64,000 nucleotides of DNA, taken from assembly GCA_011634665.1 (NCBI GenBank), contig WAEK01000004.1, positions 152,001 through 216,000 of the forward strand, read 5' to 3'. Origin of the DNA: Mortierella sp. BCC40632. Taxonomy: Eukaryota; Mortierellomycota; Mortierellomycetes; Mortierellales; Mortierellaceae. Made by a program: the position numbers and the translations under genes. This document shows, one piece after another, positions 29,431-41,559 of this stretch. The first letter of the stretch is position 1. Each line of letters starts with the position of its first letter. The notes beneath the pieces were generated by a model. That model saw only the letters and a program-made list of their open reading frames with translations, was not told where the DNA came from and did not search any database.

Positions 29431-31530
29431 AACCGGTCTTGGTGCCTGAGACTTTCCTCAGCCAATAACTAAGTGGTCACTCTCCTTTTTCCCTAGCAAG
29501 CAATCCGGAAAAAGGAACTGGAGAACGAGTTCTATGGGCTCATGAAGGTCCCGAGGAGATCGAGGAGATCGAGGAACGGAAAATAAGCAAGACAGCCTGG
29601 GTGCACCATTCTTGTAATCACAAAAAAGCCACTATATCCTTTCTTGTCCGGAGGATGTTGCTACCATTTCAATCGTGGGCTCCATGACAAACAAACACGC
29701 TGAACCCTTCAAGGTACTTTTTTTTTTTTTTTTTTCCTTTCACTGTTGGCCATTTTTATAGTAGAGGCAGTGATTCATGACAGAAGAGGCTTTCACCTAG
29801 ATTCATGGAGACGATATCTCTCGTATCAAGAAAAAATGACCTCGCCAAAAGCCCAATAAAAAAAAAAAAAAAAAAAAGAGACTAGCAGTGCTCTAATTTG
29901 CGGCCTTCTTATCCTTTTAATTTCCATGACAATATTCTACAACAAAAAGATATGTGGGGAATCGAGTCATATCAGAGCTGGGTTTTGTTAATGTAGATGC
30001 GAACCAAAGGTCTAGAAGGATGAGTGCTCAAGAGTCTATGGCGAGGCCAGACGCTTGATGTCCATTAGCGAGAGAAAACTCGCCTGCTCAACCACACGAC
30101 TTGGCGGTCACCAATGCTCGGGAATTTGCCTTACGTGGTGAGCTATGGTCCTTTTTTTTTTTCTTTCCGGGAAAAGTTCATGGATTTCCAGGGTCTGGGA
30201 CAGGGCTTACACTAAATGCTAAATCCTATAGAAAGCTTGAAAAAAAAATATATAGTCGAGCCCCACGTCAGCTCTGAATGCTTCATGATTGCAGTAGCGT
30301 AAATAACCCTCCACAGAAAGATATGTATAAAGAAAGACATGTTGTCATTTTGACCCGCCGACCTGCCTAATTTGGGACCAACTGAGTGTCTTCCGTACCA
30401 TACAACCGAATAATGTCCAAAGACTTCAGGTACTCTGGGTTTACCTAAGCTATCGCGTTGTACCTAGACTTTTAGAGCATAGGGCACCAGCTAATGTGAC
30501 AAAAACTAGCTCTATCTCAGTCTCTTATACACAAAAGTGGGCAGTACTGTACAGTACAATCATATCAGTATTCGAAATGGACCAAGAAGTAGGAGCTTGG
30601 CAACTCTTCTCGAGTACCAACCCTTTTTTTTTTTTTTTTTTTTTTTTCCGACTTGACCTTAGCGGTGGCTTTTGGAGGCGAAAAAAGGACCAGAGTAAGA
30701 CCTTCTAAACTCACCTTTTTTGCACCTGTGTGTTCTCAAGAGGTATCTTTGACCATCCTAGTCTAGGATTGGCTCATCTTTCTTGGTGCAGTAACGCGAC
30801 ATTGAGAGAGAAGAGGAGGTTTGAAAAAAAAAAGTTTGGCCACCATGTAGGACTGATGCGAGGGTGGAAAGTGACGACATTAGTTCCCGAGGCCTACACT
30901 CTTGATGGAGATGACCAAAAGAGTGGAACTGTGGAAGAGAAACAGGCGAGACCCTGGTGACACCTTGATGAGACCTTGTCCCGGCGCTGTACTTGTCAAA
31001 AAAAAAAAAAAAAAAAAATCCGTGCAACAAGACAGAAAGAACCTTTGCTCCGCCTGAAAAGAGAACTCCTCTCTAGGTTCTCTCAGCGTCGGGAAAGTCG
31101 CTTTTACCACGACTTGATCATAACAGCGATCTTTCTTTCTTTCTCCTATTGCGCGAATCTCTGTTCAACTTTCTCAAGAGAGAAAGACCAGCCCCTCATC
31201 GACCGATCATACTCTGTTCACTTCTCTGTCCTTTTCGACTTTAAAACCGAGTTGATGACAGTAGCGTGAACATCACATCTTCTCCTCTGAGGTAAAAAAG
31301 GGGCCTGGATCCAAATTTGGGGGCTTTCTCATGGACGTTTTATTTTATTTTTTTTTTTTAAAAAAAAAAAAAAAAAATGCCTGGCGAGCATTATTGGTAT
31401 TAGAGTATGGATGCTATACAAAAGTGTGTGTGTGTACTGAAGGGAAGAGAGGGGAAGGGGCGGGAGATGACGTTCAGGTCAAACTCCCCTTGAACGAAAC
31501 ATTGCTACGATTTCGCGTTTCTTTCTTTCT

Positions 31531-32412
31531 TTAGGACGATCGCTTGAAAATACCAAAGCGGCGAGCGGGCTTCTCATTGCTCGATTCGTTAGCAGGAACA
31601 GGTGCGGGACGGAAAGTTCGCTTGCTCCAGGCCTTGAACTGAACAAGCATACCCACAATGGCCATAGCAATCAAGCCTCCCATCATGGCATACTGCTTCC
31701 ATGTCATTGGACCATCTGGAGTCTGCTTGCCCTTGGAGTTGATGAACGTGTTGGCTTCATCGATAAAGCCCGTCTTCACAAAGAGATCGAGACCTGCAAT
31801 GAAGGCGTACGCGCCCACGATCGCCGATCCCACAATGACCGTCTCGCGTTCACGAATGAAGCCGAGAATGAAACCGATAACAGCAAGGACTCCAAGGAAG
31901 ATGGCACGACCTGTTGTGGATGGGATCAATCCTCCAGACTTCCAACCCAAGATCCAGAGACCAAGAGCGTACAGGGCCAGAGCACCCAAGAGAGCTACTC
32001 CGAGTCTGGAGAAACAGACGACCAAAAGGCCACCAATGATACCAACAACAATCGAAATGATCAAGAGCAAGACTGTGGACGTGACTCCACCGTTGGACAT
32101 ACCAATGTAGCAAACATTGGCAAAGACGAAAAAGCCGATCATAAACATGGTCGAATGGAAGAGACGGTAACCAAAGAAGCAGAGAAGGAATCCAGCAGCG
32201 AGAAGAATTGCACCGAGGACGCCTTCTTGTGCTGTCAACTTGCGGGCGCTGTCGCCAAGATCACCAAAGAACTGGTTCGTGTCGTCCTGGATGGCCCTGG
32301 TCGAGATGATGGGTCTAGCCATAGTCTGGAGGAGCGTGGAGAGGAGCACGAGGAGGAGAACGGGCATGCATCCCGTGACGGACTTTGTCCGTGAGCCAAG
32401 TACTGAGGACAT
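31531..32412 (-). CDS. TM198/TM7S3-like (DUF4203) multipass membrane protein
   Basis: A single-exon gene of 293 residues, unusual here because nearly every neighbour has introns. It has an N-terminal signal peptide (a hydrophobic stretch with MPVLLLVLLSTLLQ, about residues 16-29), then a short luminal segment, then about seven transmembrane helices between residues 60 and 265 with Gly-rich faces (for example VVGIIGGLLVV and ALLGALALYALGLWIL). The C-terminal tail is basic (FKAWSKRTFR, ARRFGIFKRSS) and probably cytosolic. This matches the TM7S3/TM198-like family, small multipass proteins found as fungal surface or secretory membrane proteins. No biochemical role is established that I can name. 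A TATA-like element lies about 175 nt upstream. Confidence 0.82.
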   Translation of the reverse strand: MSSVLGSRTKSVTGCMPVLLLVLLSTLLQTMARPIISTRAIQDDTNQFFGDLGDSARKLTAQEGVLGAILLAAGFLLCFFGYRLFHSTMFMIGFFVFANVCYIGMSNGGVTSTVLLLIISIVVGIIGGLLVVCFSRLGVALLGALALYALGLWILGWKSGGLIPSTTGRAIFLGVLAVIGFILGFIRERETVIVGSAIVGAYAFIAGLDLFVKTGFIDEANTFINSKGKQTPDGPMTWKQYAMMGGLIAMAIVGMLVQFKAWSKRTFRPAPVPANESSNEKPARRFGIFKRSS

Positions 32413-33991
32413 GTCGCTGATACTTGACGAGGGTTTCTTTTGTGTGATTGTGCTGATGGAGAGAGAGAGAGAGGGAGAATGTTATAGTGGAAACCGCAAG
32501 ATAAAGGAGAAGAGGAGGTTGGTGGTAGTGGGAAAGTGTGGCGGAAAACAAGTGAATGAGAAAGCATTTGGTCCAAGTGGGGGAGCTTTATATATCCGCC
32601 GAGTCCGACCGACGGGTTAAAATTAGAGTTGAGGTATTTCGCCCTGGGTTGGCCCTGGCTCCTTGCTGACTGTACACTGAACTGACTCTCTGTCTTTGTT
32701 TGGTCTGGTCCAGTCCTACCATGGGCCTCTCAGGTCCTTGTCCTCCCGCGCTGACCTTGCATATTTGAAGTGACAGTGTACATTTTAGTAATAATGCTCA
32801 GAGGACCAAAGCCCAAAGGACCAGTTGCAGGAGAAGAGTTCTTCCTGCTCTCTTTCTCTCCTCTTTCTTTCTCCTCCCCCCTCTCTTCCCCTCCCATCCT
32901 CGTGTCAAAACCCTCTTCCTCCCATGTAGGGTCCATTTTTCTCCACTATCCCCTGCCCCTCAGGATACCAACTTGTACCACGAAAGAAAAAGGATGACCA
33001 ACTTGGGCTGTCACCTTTCTTTCGTGTTGTCGTTCTCTTCCTTCCTTCCTTCCTGTCAGACTCAGCCATGGATCGTTTTTAAAGTGGGCTGTGATGGACC
33101 CTGGCCACACAGCCCTGATGGAGATCCCTTTGTACTTTCCATTCCACCACTTTTTCTTTTTTTACTTTCTTCTTGGCTTTCTCATGTCTTGTCTTGTTTG
33201 GATAGTAAGGAAGGAGGGGAGAGGGGGAGAGAACGAGAAGAAGAGAGAAGAGAGGGAAAGAGAAAACTCGGCTTGAGCAGGATGATGTAAGGGACCAGAT
33301 GAGCGAATGATGCATCCTCCTTATGTGGACATGCGGACAAAAAAAAAAGAAAAAAAAGAAACGAAAAAAAAGAAACGCATAAAAATAAGCTACTGTTGTC
33401 TGCATAGGAGTTGGAGGTGACGGAACAACAAAAGGTGAGGTCGGAGCATGGATTCTCTTTCCATCACTGCAGAATCCACTCTTCAAAGATGCTTCAGGGA
33501 CTCGGTTCCTGTTAGTACGGGATCGGTCTTGCTTGTTGCTCTAATCCAAACTACGATAAGCTCCAGCTCCTCTCAAAAGGGAGGCGGGCTGGAATGGATT
33601 TTGGACCGAAGAAGGAGAGGGGGATGCAGCCTGGTTGGACTATGGTCACACAAGTTTTTTTTTTTTTTTTTTTTTTTTTGTTGTTGTTGTTGACTGGTGG
33701 ACCCAACGGCCAATTCAATCTCATCTACACCAAGCACGTTCCAGTTTAGGTGAATGAAGCATGGTTACTTTCCATTGTCTCTTTCGGAAAATCAGACAAG
33801 CACGCCCCCCTTCAACAAATGGCTAAAGGAACCACTTTATTTGAACAGTAAAATCGTCTATTCGTTTGCTTAAAAACAACAGGTCTAACAACCTGTTCCC
33901 GGGTCACCTACTCATTTCCTTCTCATCTAATAAAAAAAAAAGGGTCGGGGAATAAGTCTTGACTTTCATTTGGCAAGAAACATGAGGCCCT
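32413..33991. other. Intergenic region upstream of TM198-like gene and downstream of myosin
   Basis: 1.6 kb holding the TATA-like element above, CT/TTCC-rich tracts, a T run (about 33655-33679) followed by TTG repeats, and GA-rich sequence. No gene seen. Confidence 0.5.
32587..32594 (-). promoter_or_regulatory. TATA-like element of the TM198-like gene
   Basis: Minus-strand TATATAAA, about 175 nt upstream of the ATG at 32412. This is the clearest TATA match near any start in the window. Its position allows a leader of about 130-150 nt. Functional status is inferred. Confidence 0.5.
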
Positions 33992-36900
33992 TTACTCATC
34001 GTTCTGCTGTCGACGCGCTGCGAGCTATCATAGGGATAAAATGAAACGGCGTGGTGTTAGTGATCAAGATGGGAATACAACAACATTAGCAACAGTAACA
34101 AGAAGCCAAGGCAAAGGTAGTCACTTACAATCTCCTGCAAAGTCTTGCCTCCGGAAGGACGTGCGGGCGCGGTTGGTTTGGGACCTGCTGCAGGTGCTCG
34201 TGGAGGGATCACGGGCTTGGGTCCAACACTTGGCTTTGGAGCAATGGCAGGTGGACCAGGCTTGCGGGCTGCAGGCGTGGGATTTGAACTAGGAGCAGGC
34301 GCAGGGGGGTGAGCCTGACCGCCAGCAGCAGCAGCAGCAGCAGCCTTCTTCGCCTCCAGTGCAACCTTCCATCCAGGAACACCGCCAATGTTACCAGGCC
34401 CTCCGAATCCTGCATGTACTGCATCCGTGTTGCCAGATGCAGACACTGAGCTGCTGGCACCGTTAGTTTGGACAGGAGCATGACGCGTCGCTGCTGGTTT
34501 TGAGCTTGTGGCAGCAGGTGTTGCTGCTGCGGCTGGAGGTGGGGGTGGAGGATTACGTTTTGCAGGGAGAGCTGGGGGCGGGGTTGGCTTTGGTGCTGGA
34601 ACTTCGACCAAATAGTTGCTGGGAACCCACCCTTCCTTGCCATCCTTCTTGGCCAGCCACCACCCGTTCTCGTCCTTCTCGAGAATCTCCATCACATCGT
34701 CCTTCACAAACGAGACCTCGCCTGCGTCCTCAGATACAAAGTTATAGATTGCCTTGTACATCGGCTTTGAAGGTGGTGGTGGCGGCGCCGCTACTTCCAC
34801 TGGAGGTGCTGGGGGCGGTGGTGGAGGCTGGCGCTTGACTGCCGACGCAGCAGCAGCAGCAGCAGGTGCCTGAACGCTGGCGCGTTTGTTGCTCATTGCC
34901 GAAGTAGCCACAGAGGCAATGGCAGGCGTCGACGCAGGAGGGCGGCGAGCACCTCCGCCTCCCATGGGCGACTTCTGTGGTCCTCCTCTCTTGATGAGCT
35001 TTCCGGAGGTGATTGGTTTAGGAGGCTTTGCCTTTCGTTCGCATGGTGGCCAGGATGGGCTGTCTGCCGGCTCACCGCCGGGGACGGTGACAACGTGGCT
35101 CTTGTATGCTTCGATCTTTACGCGATCATCCTTAACAAACTTCACAGTTGCCATCTTGCCCTTCTTCCTGGCATACTCGAATCTATTGGTGATACGCAAG
35201 GTGGATGTTAAGTGTACTGGAAAAATCTTGGATGTTGGGACGAGTAAACAGAGTGCATGCATGAACGAACGGAGACACCTACTGTGGACCAACGTTGACA
35301 CCAATACGCCCTCCAGAGCGCTGGAGGAGATGGGCTACCAACTCGTTCTTGAAATCGCACTCCAAAAGAATATCGCCTTCCTCTGGATTCATGGTATCGA
35401 CCGAGAAGATCTTTTGGATTCACAAACATGCACATGGAAAAAGAAAAAAAAATGTGGAGTAAAGATAAAGCTGTTAGTCAGCCATGTCTGTCGTACACCC
35501 ATCGTTTGGCAGCAGAACTGGGATTCTAGACCTGAAATAATTACCATCCAACCATCACGCAAATTAGAGATGGAGACCGACTTGATGGTGTTCAACATAA
35601 TAGTTCTCTCCAATTTCATAGTAACCATCTTTCCAACAAGTTGAGAGACGACCAAGTACATATTGAATCCCGTCTATTTTCGAAAAAAAAAAAAAAAAAA
35701 AAATCCACGGTCGCGTTAAACAACTACTCGTTTTCTCGTCCTAGAGGACTTTACATACAAAGATGCTCCACATAGTAAAACTTACGAGAACAAGTGTCCT
35801 GGGACTAGGTTTACTCGACCGCATGTGGCGCGAAACCAGCAGCTGGACTCGACCAGAAAACACACAGTAGTCTTGGTCTGTTGCAAGAGACACAGAATAG
35901 TTAGAACAAAAGCTATCCCCTTCTCATTTCATCAAAAAAAAAGTCTTGCTTCAATGACGACCACAGTTAGTAGATCCATACCAGAGTCAGAAAGACCGAT
36001 GGCAGACTTGACGAGTTGACCAGGACCACCTTTGCTGTTGACACCAAGGTAGTCGCCAAAGTAACGACGTTGGCTGACAAGCGAGAAGCGTCTGCGCTCC
36101 TTACGTCCTGCCAACACCTGGTGACCATAGTCGCGGAGCTGCATCCATTGGATTTGATCCTTATTCTTTCTCCAGCAACGTTGAATACGAATGGCACACT
36201 CATTCTTGTACTTCAAATAATTTCTCCATGCACGCTGAATACGAACCGCCATGTTGTGCCAATAACGGTCACGAAGATGTTCAAGAGAGAAGAGTGTTTC
36301 CGGATGACGGATAAAGACCTTGGTCACTCCCAACTGCCATTCTTCTGCAGCAATGTTGGTGTCCTTCAAGATCTGAACAACACCACTCTTGGCGTCACCC
36401 TGCCACACATACTCTCCTGCATAGGATGTCTTGGGTGAGAGCAAATAGAATCGTTCAAGGAACTTCTCAAAGGTTTGACGAGAAGCAAAACCAGCTCGAC
36501 GGACACGAATGTTTTCACACAATCCCAGATATTTAACTTGATGAAGCACCATCTTGGTATCAAATTCCTTTGGTGACTTATTGCTGTTGGGTTTGATCGT
36601 TCGGATATAGGATGGAGTACACTGCATCAAGTTCTGAACAAGCAATCCGGCTGATGACTTGATCTTGTCGCCAGCAGTAGGAGGTCGCTTCTTGCTGTCA
36701 AGGTTCACGGGTTCGGGGAACAAAGAGGCAAAGAATTGATTGCTGGTGGACGCAATCATGGTCAAGATATCCTTGGAGAGCACATCCTTGTTCTTGTCAG
36801 TCATTCCTGAAATCTGATACATGACGTCTCCAGCGTAATGCTTCACCAAGAATGAGGCGCCACGAGACTCAAAGTGAGGGTTGGAAGAGAGTGCACCCAG

Positions 36901-39715
36901 GCGCTGTGTAAGTGCGTTATCGGCAGCACTCGAGTCAGCATGAGCCGTTGCACATGCGTCATTCATTGTAGCGAAAATTCCTGGAGGACGTTTCTCCTCA
37001 ATGAGGTCGCACACAACCTTGTTGTTGAAGAACTCAATTGGAGTCCACTGAATCTTCTCGCGGACGTATTCTTCCTGCTCTGTCTTGAGGGTCAGCTCAA
37101 TAAAGATTTGTTGAAGCTTCTCGTTCACATAGTTGATGCACAGCTGCTCGAACGAGTTCTCCTCAAAGATCTCAAATCCGTAAATGTCCAGAACACCGAC
37201 GGTGTAGGAGTGAGCTCCACGTTGGCGAAGGGAGACGTTGATGCGACTGACAATCCACTCGAATAGGTTGTTGTAAATTCCCTTGCAAAGAGCATCTCTC
37301 ACGGCGCCAGCCTATGACAAAAAATAATATCAAATTATTTAGTTTCATGTGTCCCGAGGTTAATAGAAAATATATCATCCAGTAGGCTATAGTGACCGAC
37401 TGTACCTGAACCACGTTCATTGGCGACTCGTAGGTCGAGCCTCTTCGTCCACCGCGCTGGGTCTCCACAATACGGCTTGTCATAGTGCGAATCAGAACTC
37501 CAGAGTCGACCTCCATGATATAAGCGATGAATGCAATGACTATCCATGAAAGTATTGAGCGGTCAGATCAACATTTGGAAATGGAAATCATCGAGACGCA
37601 TAGTAGATAATGAGACATACCATCATTGTCAGTGATCTGAGCATATCCTTCGTCGTTTTCTACGAACTGGACGTTTCCTAGCCAAAGAATGATGGCCAAC
37701 ATGCGGAAAATCTCATCCTGTTCCTGTTGCGAGAGACCAATGACTCGCATCGCTTGCTACATAGTTTAAAAAAAGGGAGAGAGAGAGAGAGAGAGAGGAG
37801 ACAAAGGGTTACTATAAGGGGTTCGGATGAGCGTTGATCACACTAGCATACCAAGTGAGTATCAGACTACTTGGGAGTCTACAGAAAATCCGGACTTACC
37901 AAAGTCTCGTTAAAGTCCTGGACATCATCAATGCCATCGACAGAGAGACATCCACTTCTGTTGGTCAATAAGAAGCTTTCCGGTCCAGTCATGCCAAATT
38001 GCTCTATTAATGTCATTGGGAGCACAGTCCTGTTAAGCTCTCCTGCTCAGAAAATATCGGGCTTCAAACGTCGTAGTCTGATTTCCAAAAAAAAAAAAAA
38101 AAAAAATGAATAGAGCACGACGTTGGTCATTACCCTGGTAGTTGGGCGATGCTCCTTTGCAGTACTGGTAGAAAATATGAAAGTTGCGCTCGTTTTCGAT
38201 CTGGCCTACAACACGGTTCTATAGTATCAAGTCCAACACATGTAGTCGTTAGACAAAAGAGAGGGAGTTGACTTTTCTACAGAACCAAACGTCAATAAGT
38301 CACTTGCCTTCTCCAGCAGGTAATTGGTGATGACGGCTCCAACAGGCTCACCCTGTGCATTGAACTGGATTTCCAAATACTTTCCCTATACATCAACAGA
38401 AAAAGATCAAAATAGTTGAGCATTCTGCATCCTTTTTTTTTTTTGTGTCTGGCAAGACTAGGCAAAAGCATGGCTGGCGGGCATACATGACGACTGGAGT
38501 TGTTGTTTCTTAATGTCTTTGCACATCCGAATGACTCCAAAAGTGGATTGGTAGCAAGCACCATGTCCTTGATCTCTTTGATTTGGGAAGACTCGCCTCC
38601 TGAGACGGTAGCAATGTATTGCATGATCTATAAGGCATAGAAAAAAAACACACAATCAGTATTGACTCAAATGAAAGAAAAAGAGAAGACTGCAAACAGC
38701 TTTCTCACACACTTACTCTCTTTGCCGCCTCTATTTCCCCAACAACGACATGGACAGTTAGAAGCAAAAGATGCGTAGGTGGTTAGTTGAGCATGCTCTT
38801 GAAACATTATTCTATTCGCAGAATGCTACTTACCGGTTTTTCCGGCACCCGATTCACCACTAATGATGATACACTGGTTCTCCTTGTAGGCGTTCATCGT
38901 GTAGTATGCGCTTTCTGCGATGGCGAAGACGTGAGGAGGCATCTGCAGGGGGCAGGGGTAGGAAGGGGAGAGGGAGTCAGGGAGGAGAGAGTGTCAACAA
39001 AGTAGACGATTGCAGTACTAGAGGATACTAATCCTCGGAGGCCAGTATAAGGTTGGTCCTGAGATTTCGAGTGCATTTCCTTACCTCCAGACGGTTCTTG
39101 CCCTGGTACGTCGTGAGGACCTCATCCGTATAGATCCCAAGATCGCGGAATGGGTTCACACTAATCAATACGTGTCCGATATAGGTCTATACCATGTTTG
39201 GCGCAAGAGAAAAAGAAATGAACAGGACACACCATGTCAGACACAGCCATGCTAACAAGGGCTCCAGTACTCTCTACCAAGCCGAAAGCCCGTTCCAGAC
39301 AGCCGTCGACTCTTGGAAATTGGGTAAACTGTGTAAAGCAAAGGTAACTCCTGGTCCCATCCTGGTCCCGATCCCGTCAAGTAATATCACTGCCCCAGTC
39401 TTGGTTTTTGGTCAAGGCATCCTTACGTAAATCTCCTGATTGTTAAAGCGCTTTTCGAGGTTGTCGCTGATGTTCTCGTTGTTGATCTTGGTCAACAAGG
39501 TCATATCGCTGACACCCGCTGACTTTTTCTTGATGCTCTCTTGAAAGAAGTTGGCCTTCTGAGGGGCGCTTGACTTTTTCGATTTAGGAGCCTGGCGATG
39601 GACATTGAAGGAAGGTATATAACAAGCGTAAAATAGGATCAGATGTCAATGCAATGGAACACTTTGCATTCTGTAGCAACCGACACATGCTTGCTCTGCA
39701 TAAATCAGTTACCAT
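33992..39715 (-). CDS. MYO5: Class I myosin (motor, two IQ motifs, TH1 tail, SH3)
   Basis: Seventeen exons on the minus strand: 39713-39715 (ATG only), 39427-39591, 39085-39186, 38834-38942, 38717-38730 (14 nt), 38487-38627, 38308-38385, 38134-38218, 37900-38003, 37621-37756, 37406-37539, 35982-37311, 35786-35877, 35545-35673, 35283-35410, 34129-35182 and 33992-34024; all phases agree, 1278 residues. The start MAPKSKK matches fungal type I myosins. The P-loop GESGAGKT is at 119-126. The TEDS-rule Ser lies in RRGST (about 347), the site activated by PAK-type kinases. IQ motifs are at about 711-742, TH1 membrane-binding tail at 755-945, a Pro-rich segment, SH3 at 1057-1111, then more Pro/Ala-rich sequence. 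The intron after exon 7 has a GC donor. The protein drives endocytic actin patches with Arp2/3. Its end (AARRQQNDE) lacks the usual acidic Trp-containing tail. Confidence 0.93.
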
Positions 39716-39850
39716 GACAAATTATAGAGGATAGGTTGATGGGTTGAGAGAGGTAAGATGTAGGGAGAATGCCTCGGTGGCAAGGAGGTATGAGTAAGAG
39801 AAGTTGTTGGTGAAGTAGACAGTAGACGTTAGGAGAATGGCAAGGAGGAG

Positions 39851-39897
39851 AGGAGGAGGAGGAGGAGGAGGAGGAGGAGGAGGAGGAGGAGGAGGAG
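39851..39897. repeat. GGA trinucleotide microsatellite
   Basis: About 47 nt of AGG/GGA repeats starting 136 nt upstream of the myosin ATG; as CCT repeats on the minus strand, it probably lies in the myosin 5' leader or core promoter. Confidence 0.9.
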
Positions 39898-41559
39898 AGG
39901 GGGAGGATAAAGAGTTTGGCTGAAGAATGATGAAAAGAACTGATGGAAGACTTGAGGAACAAGAAATGCTAAAGCCGTCTTGCACAAAAAGCGTCACATA
40001 CTTTTTTTTTTTTTTTTACATCGCTGCCACGCTTGGCAATCCCGTTTCCCTCATTCTCTGCTTTGGCCTTTGGCCTTGGATTGCGTGCGCCTTCCCCATT
40101 TCTTGATTCTCTCGTTCCCAACATCCTCCATCTTGGCTTGGCATCTGTGTGTACCATATCACTTGCTCTTGGTTCCAGGAGTAGGTTGCTGCCCGAGCTG
40201 ACAAGCTAAAGGCTTTCTGATGCTTGTATTTTGAACTGGGCGCGCATGTCCCAGCTGTCTCGTCTCTCTGGAAGTATTTCCTGGAATTGATTTTTTTCAC
40301 AGTATCAGGGTCACAATTGCTTTCTGTCCAGAAGCACCTCTTAGACGATCCATGTCCGACTACAGTCCTGTATGCTACTTCAGCATACTCATGTGCCTTT
40401 CCTTCTATTTGAGATCAGTGCTGTCACAGGAATGGGTTTTATCCAGTACTTCGTGGAGGAGATAAGATACTTCTGAAGAAAAACCCTGTAATAACTGACG
40501 AATCCAGGGGCAATACTTCGATCGCTAGCGTGGCACGTGCACTTTAATTGCGACTTCGAACAATCCCTCTCCTCCTCCCGTAGATGTTGAAACACGGCGA
40601 GGAGATGGAGGTAGAGGGGTTGAAAAATATGTCCGCTGCATGCAGAGCACGCACAGACACAACTCGCAGATCTCTCTGCTATCGGTTTCCAGGACTGGGT
40701 CGCATTCTATTGTTTATCCCAGTATTCTTTGAGGCGCTTTTGTTCAACAAAAGATTCTTCTGGCTCCCATTGATCTCTTCACTGAAGCCTTTCGATTTCA
40801 AATGGCATTGGAGGATATCAAAAATTATAGGATGTGGTCCATGCTTAAGAAAGATTATTACCTCTTACGCTGGATCACTATCAAGGTCATCCAACACCAA
40901 CTTTAACTGTAATGGAGCGTATTGTACGCGATAGACATCTTCCGTACCATTTCCAATGCATAAGCTCCTTGGGGTATTCTGTAGATGGCTGCGCGGGAGC
41001 TTTTGTGCTATGGAGTGAGTCTGTAGCCTAGGATGGAGGCTAAGATCTCCCTTGTACCATCTGAAAGCTCTCTATTAGAGACCATTCGATTTATTCGCTC
41101 TATAGTCTTTTCTTGTATAGCTTTGGTTTTTCCTGAGATGACTGGGAGCGTTACTTTTTGTATTTATTCGAGCCTTTCAAGCCATTTCAAGCAGCCCTTC
41201 TTGTGAATTTTCCTGTAAATTTCCTCTAAAGAAAGGAGACAAGAAAGGAGATGACGAATGGCCATTTACTGCCCAAGTGTCCAGACAATTAAATGAACAA
41301 CATGTGACTACCCCATGTTGGGCTTTGCTATCGAATGTGCTTGTGCACCATGTTGTTTGCTCTTTTGCAGTGATTTTTTTATCCTCCCTTTTGCTCCTGG
41401 GGCATGGTGCGCTAAGACGCTGACTGAAGTTCTTTTGGGATGTCATGATACGCATTTCTTCGTTGGAGAGTTCTTTTTTCGGGAGTTGTTTCATAAAAAC
41501 GAACCCGGTGCATACGTTAACGGCGTCCCCTAAGTAAATACTGTTTTTCATGCTTCATG

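Larger units (their letters stand above)
28169..31530. other. 3.4-kb gene-poor region with long GA microsatellites
   Basis: No conserved coding signal on either strand. It contains two long GA arrays (28408-28460 and 29357-29426), T runs (29717-29736, 30625-30648) and A runs (29858-29877, 30999-31018, 31360-31377). It includes the promoter of the minus-strand orphan and the 3' side of the TM198-like gene. Confidence 0.5.

Noticed and set aside
34209..34643. Gln/Leu-rich minus-strand frames inside the myosin tail exon
   Set aside because: They are shadow frames of the Pro/Ala-rich coding sequence.
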